A DNA stretch of 64,000 nt. Origin: Heracleum sosnowskyi (Eukaryota > Streptophyta > Magnoliopsida > Apiales > Apiaceae). Of the stretch, positions 59,501 through 64,000 are shown one piece after another (positions within the stretch are counted from its first letter, which is position 1; the number at the start of each line of letters is the position of its first letter). The stretch lies in the NCBI GenBank assembly GCA_030848705.1, contig CM061243.1, positions 100,314,436-100,378,435 of the forward strand, given 5' to 3'. Under the pieces are notes generated by a model that was not told the origin of the DNA, searched no databases, and saw only the letters and a program-made list of their open reading frames with translations. The position numbers and the translations under genes are program-made.

Positions 59501-62500
59501 TGCAACTGGGTCACCGAACTGAAAAAGCTTTCAGTCAGGTCACTAAACACAAAAACGTATTCATTTCAATCATTAAACATATTAAAATTTTCACAGCCTT
59601 TAAATCTCTTTGAATTTAGACGAGACTCCGTTTATTGGTATCACTTTACTGCCAAATCAGCTGCTACATCAGTTTGTTAACCCGCCCAAATTTAAACCCG
59701 ATCCAGTTATAACCCACCCACTTTTAATTCACATTCAATCTAAAATAACCCCAATTACACACTCCCTAATTCAAACCATAATTGCATAGATAGCAAGAAA
59801 TCGATCCGGTATTGAAGTTCGTTTAATGGAGAAGCACGATGATGAAGATGAAACCATCAACGAAGATGATGATGTTGATAAAGAAGAAGAGGAAATGGGG
59901 ATGGAGGAAACACGGTAAGTTACTTAATCTTTACTTTTTACAAACTGAAAGGTTCTACAGAAAGCACCGAAACTCATGGAAGTAGACATTGAAGGAGGAA
60001 GAAGGAATGAAGAAGATGAACCTTTAACCCCAATTGCTTGACATTAAAAAGGGGTTAAATGTAGCTGTTGGTGGTAACAAACATGGGCTGGGTCAGGTAA
60101 AACGTATTTCTGAGCTGTACATGCCAATTAGATAAAAATCAGCCATGTCAGCAAGCTGATTCATTTTTCCGTCCATCTCTTAACGTCCATGACGGCTAAT
60201 GACCTGTTTGAAAGTTTTTATGTGTTTACTAACCTGACTGAAAGCTTTTTCAATTCGGTGACCCAGTTGCAAGTTTATGGTCAGTTGAGTGACCAAAACG
60301 CCATTTAACCCTTTTAAATAATGTTCAATTGTAGAAATTTAAGTACTCACACCCCCTGTCTCCACTGAGGTTCGAACCCTCAACCTTTTATTACCAAGAG
60401 CAGAAATATATAAGAGATCCTAACGAACTTGTACACACCGGAAAGATTCCAATGTTATCAACATGGGATAATATGATACATCAATTACAATAAAAATTAC
60501 ATTCGACATGAAATGTGGATGACAAAATAGTATAACATAAACTAGATTGCACAATGTGGTGCTGTTTTTATTATGCAAAGAGATGGTATATTTACCTTTA
60601 TCACTGAGAATCTGTCGGGTTTCACTTCGAAATTTGCAATCTTTTCAATGACTGTTTCAAGTAAGATCTTCAATTTGTGGTTATATCCAACTACAGTCAC
60701 CTGAAGATTTCCAACAGTGCTTGTTAGTATGAGCTGATTCAGTTGAATGTAGATATCTAAAATTTGTGAAAATTATAAAGAAATTCCTGGATTAAAATTT
60801 TGTGCCTTGCCAAGCATCAATGCTGTAGGTTATCTTGAATTGGGTAAGAACACATATCTTAAACTTAGCAGAAGTGCAATGCTATGATGAAAGAAATAAC
60901 AGGAGCATCGGGTATTAAAAACAAGTCCGATTATGTATCAAGCATATATTATCATGTCCCATTTCTGCGAAATTTTATAAAAAGAGAAGGCTGCATATTG
61001 GAGTACTAGGGGGTTATAAGAAAAGATTAAAACTTTAGAGTAATACGGTACCTGGAAACCATTATCTGTGTGATTCACAGCATAATAAAGACCAGCAACC
61101 TGAGCATAGTAGGCTGAAAGATACACATTATATACAATTAAAGAGATGATAGAAAAATAAAAATTAATATGGGGTATGTACTTGGTATATTTTACCAAAA
61201 CTAATGATAGAGTTTTATTCTGCTACTTATCAGTGCAACATATATTACATTGTGGCTTACCATATTCATTCAAGTAATCAGTCACTAATCGAGTAAAAAT
61301 GTCTGTGAGAACTTCAGCTTCAGGTGAGTTTCCAGCAAAGGGACAGTTAAAATCTATCTTAACATATGCCTTCGGAGTGAAAAAAGTCGAATCAGACTTG
61401 TACCACAACCTTGAGTATGGCGATTTCCTCAGCAAGAGGGGAAGCAAAGCCTATTATTAAAAAAGGTAAGTCATTGAGAATCTCGCTTTCAGTATCAGGT
61501 CTCATATGATTGTAATGACAAAGTGAAAAGATTAAACCTTCTCTTGGGCACTCTTAAGAGCCAAATCAGTTGGTATAAACACATTTTGGGTGGGTAACTG
61601 CAGATGTTGATCAGGTGCTCTTTCAATCCATTGCTGAAAGCACATAAAGTTGTCATATTAATTCACCAGTATCTTATCTAGTTAGAATTGGTATAAGCTT
61701 GCTACAGAGTCATATCACTGTTTCACATGTTAAGAAAGCAACCACCAACAGACCTCAACCACACTCCTCGTGATTTTCTCCAGGGAATATGCAGTTCCAT
61801 ACCATGGTTCAGTCTTGTCAGTTTGTCCCTCAAACTTCATTGACGACCAAAAGACTCTGTCAAAAGATAACTTATTAATATATACATATACATATACATA
61901 CATACATATATACATACTATGTTGCTCGGACTCTTCATTTTACCTTCAAGTACCCGTGTCCGACACTTAACACTCGGACATGGACACTCGGACTCGGACA
62001 CTTATTTTAAGCCAAAAACATGCATATTTTTCAAAATCTTGCCGAGTCCGGTACTTGGACATGTATCCATGTCGGACACTTCTAGCCGAGTCCGAGTAAC
62101 ATACATATACATATATATATACACATACATATACTTAGTACAATAATATAAGCACTGTAGATATAGAACTCTGATTTAATTTTCAATTTTTTCATACATG
62201 AACTTAGTGAACGCAAAAGGGTTCTATAAAAGCTTAAGATTAATTATGCAAGAGAGTAATGAAAAAATTGTTTATTAGTTCAGCAATTACAGTAGTACGA
62301 GGCAAGGCCTTGTGGGTATGAAAGATAAAACATACAGAGGACAGACAGCAGTATTAATTCAGTGATCTCCAGCACTGAAATCTACCTTTGCAGTGGCTTC
62401 CAAGTTGCAAAATTACTAGCAACCGATTTGGATAAAAAACTGAAGGATAGTTTGGAACTTTATGGACTTATTTTTTTGAACTTGATCCAATGGTTAATTT

Positions 62501-64000
62501 CGTACAGCCCTTACATTTGAAGTTCTAGAACTTGCACTATTTTATTTGTTCATACAAGTTGTAAGATCCAGTCACTTCAAGAACAATTTTCTGGTATTAA
62601 TGAGTTAACGAAAAGTTCCGTTGCGATTTATGATGATATTGTCATTTTAGCTTGAGTTATCTGAGATAGGACAAAGGCTTTAGCTTTAAAACATTTCATT
62701 TCAACTTCTGAATCTAATATAAACAACAAAATTCTACAAACAGGTTTCATAATTTTGCGGCATTACAGGTCAGATCTGGTTGGTGAAGGGCTATTGCCAA
62801 CATGGCCTGCGGATTACCAAGTTTAACCCATGAAACCCTCAAATGTATAAGCTTGAATCTTAAAAATTATAACTTTGATACTTGAACATTTTGAACCTTT
62901 TCCGTTACTATTATAAATTGACAGCGAGTTGACTGTTGAGGATAGAATTGGTCAAATAATCAAATTTTAAAGTTTTAACAAGTAATTTTATAAAATTCAG
63001 GATTTTACAACAATTTGGATAAAATTTTTCATCAAACCAATAGACAATTTACGTTCACTAGTCATTGCATGTATGAGCAGATAACACTATACAGGAGGAA
63101 GGAAAAATCAGCATGATTGCATATACTTTATTACGAGTAGCTTCAGCTACAGTCAGCAGTAAATGCTTACCTGACACTATCGGGGGAAAGCTCATTTAGC
63201 ATTGACTGAATAATGTCTGGGCTGAACATAGATGGCAATGATGATCCAGCCAACCAGTCTATCGTAGGATACAACTGAATATGTCCTCCACGAAGTCAGA
63301 AACAGAAGTATTGACCCCAACACAAAAAATTTGTACACATCCCAAACATGCATTTAAAGTTCATAGCTATGTCTAATCTATGATAGAAAAGGAAAGAAAA
63401 GAAGAGAAAGAGACACTCAAACTAGATAAGGGGAGGTATATATGACAATAGAAGGCAAAGAAACTATAACTATCACAAAACCACAGCTACTAGATAATGA
63501 ATCACATAGCCCATCAATCTTCTGGGACCATTAGATTTTAGAATACTCTGTTCTTCCGGTAAAAATCTTGCTGAGCTGCATAAATTCCTTAATGATGACT
63601 AATTGATCAGGAACTGTCCTATCTTAAAGCACTGGACATGATGGCTGATCAGAAAGTATCTCTTTAGGAGAGCAGAAGCTTTAATATATTTAAAGTAGTG
63701 GCGTTTTTAATGTCAATCATGTGCATTCAAGGCAATCTCAGAAACAAAAGCAGCTTAACAAAGTGGTTAACATGCAATAATGGTTAATAGTAAGGCAGAC
63801 AGTGGAAGAGCCAAGTAGCCAACGGAAATATGAACATAAAGGGTGGGTGATAATCAGCTGTCTGAATATATTCTTAGTCTCAATAGTTAGACACACACAC
63901 ATATTATGTATATATGAGTCTATGTACATAACATTAAACATGAGTTATAATAAAAATTTACTGCGGATAGCAAATATGAAAATACCTGCATGTTGGACGC
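56596..64000 (-). CDS. Insulin-degrading-enzyme-like M16 zinc metallopeptidase, C-terminal 574 residues
   Basis: Exons (minus strand, high to low): 64000-63986 (partial), 63274-63171, 61856-61754, 61633-61538, 61450-61261, 61113-61052, 60700-60596, 59148-58947, 58859-58651, 58306-58182, 58069-58018, 57933-57847, 57137-57015, 56847-56596. All junctions are GT-AG, phases agree, and the sum is 1725 bases with no internal stop. Key segments are KFEGQTDKTEPWY, TPKAYVKIDFNCP, LNEYAYYAQVAGLYY, FEVKPDRFSVIK, LFPSQHLTNRVV, LRSVEQLGYI and MKLEKHKNLREESGFYWRE. These fit the plant homologs of insulin-degrading enzyme, including the Arabidopsis peroxisomal member. The metal-binding HXXEH motif would be N-terminal, beyond the window. 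The chain ends HVKL, close to peroxisomal targeting tripeptides ending in KL. Family length is about 970, so 60 percent is visible. The gene looks intact. Confidence 0.93.
59451..60321. mobile_element. Mutator-like non-autonomous element in the peptidase intron
   Basis: The element is 59461-60311, with inverted ends of about 100 bp (GGGTTAAATGACATTTTGGT and ACCAAAACGCCATTTAACCC) and a perfect TTTTAAATAA duplication on both sides (59451-59460 and 60312-60321). The interior has a short Glu/Asp/Lys-coding stretch at about 59827-59920 ending in a GTAAGT-like donor, which may be a captured exon piece. It is not spliced into the host mRNA on current evidence. Confidence 0.82.
60335..60425 (-). repeat. 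Possible tRNA-derived SINE fragment in intron
   Basis: On the minus strand GGGTTCGAACCTCAG resembles a polymerase III B box followed by SINE-like sequence. No A box was seen close by. Confidence 0.3.
61919..62102. mobile_element. Small MITE in a peptidase intron
   Basis: GTTGCTCGGACTC (61921-61933) is mirrored by GAGTCCGAGTAAC (62088-62100) within TA-rich flanks. GGACACT/CCGACAC words recur inside. It is about 180 bp with no ORF. The surrounding intron (61857-63170) shows no other gene. Confidence 0.65.

Noticed and set aside
1..64000. CRISPR array, bacterial operon or integrated virus
   Set aside because: Repeats lack regular spacer structure, genes are split by plant-type introns, and all RT-bearing units are LTR retrotransposons of the copia class.

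Overview
This is nuclear DNA of a dicot-type plant. The evidence is two split or compact plant genes, AT-rich spacers, and a dense nest of plant transposable elements. I cannot name the species from sequence alone.

Layout. (1) 1-11471: element A, a minus-strand Ty1/copia retrotransposon of the SIRE/Maximus type (gag, pol, then a long third ORF). It has one LTR in the window and runs off the left edge. (2) 11472-29058: gene-poor DNA. It holds Helitron ends, MITEs (PIF/Harbinger-like, hAT-like, Mutator-like, Stowaway-like), tandem duplications, a small conserved plant gene at 16050-16277, and a broken duplicate (13138-14922) of the 3' end of the gene on the right. (3) 29059-56309: a stack of insertions. 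A Helitron-like element holds copia element C (plus strand, 29632-54522). Element C's 5' LTR is split by copia element B (minus strand, 29840-41805). A second Helitron (55343-56309) closes the stack. (4) 56596-64000: the last 14 exons (574 codons) of an insulin-degrading-enzyme-like M16 zinc metallopeptidase gene on the minus strand, with a Mutator-like element and a MITE in its introns.

The three copia elements share one plan: LTR, tRNA-iMet primer site, gag, pol (protease, integrase, RT, RNase H), a 0.7-1.4 kb spacer, a long ORF3 and a polypurine tract. B is the youngest. Its two 519-bp LTRs look identical and its target duplication GTTAC is perfect, yet its gag-pol is broken while its 1187-codon ORF3 is open. 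C is older; its LTRs differ at about a dozen places, and a deletion removed the end of the 5' LTR, the primer site and the first half of gag.

The most unusual signal is that each element carries its own private short motif, repeated many times. A has CTATGTCGCGAAGTC, B has AAACTCTG, and C has ACTGTC/GACAGC. The copies sit in LTR U3 and in the spacer in front of ORF3. In B and C they also sit inside the coding parts that encode disordered linkers, where they recur as the peptides NSD/NSE (B) or DTV/KTV (C). In A and C a TATA-like box and a plant-like leader stand just before ORF3, and B has a weaker candidate. This suggests a two-promoter element whose LTR and internal promoter share one element-specific recognition sequence.
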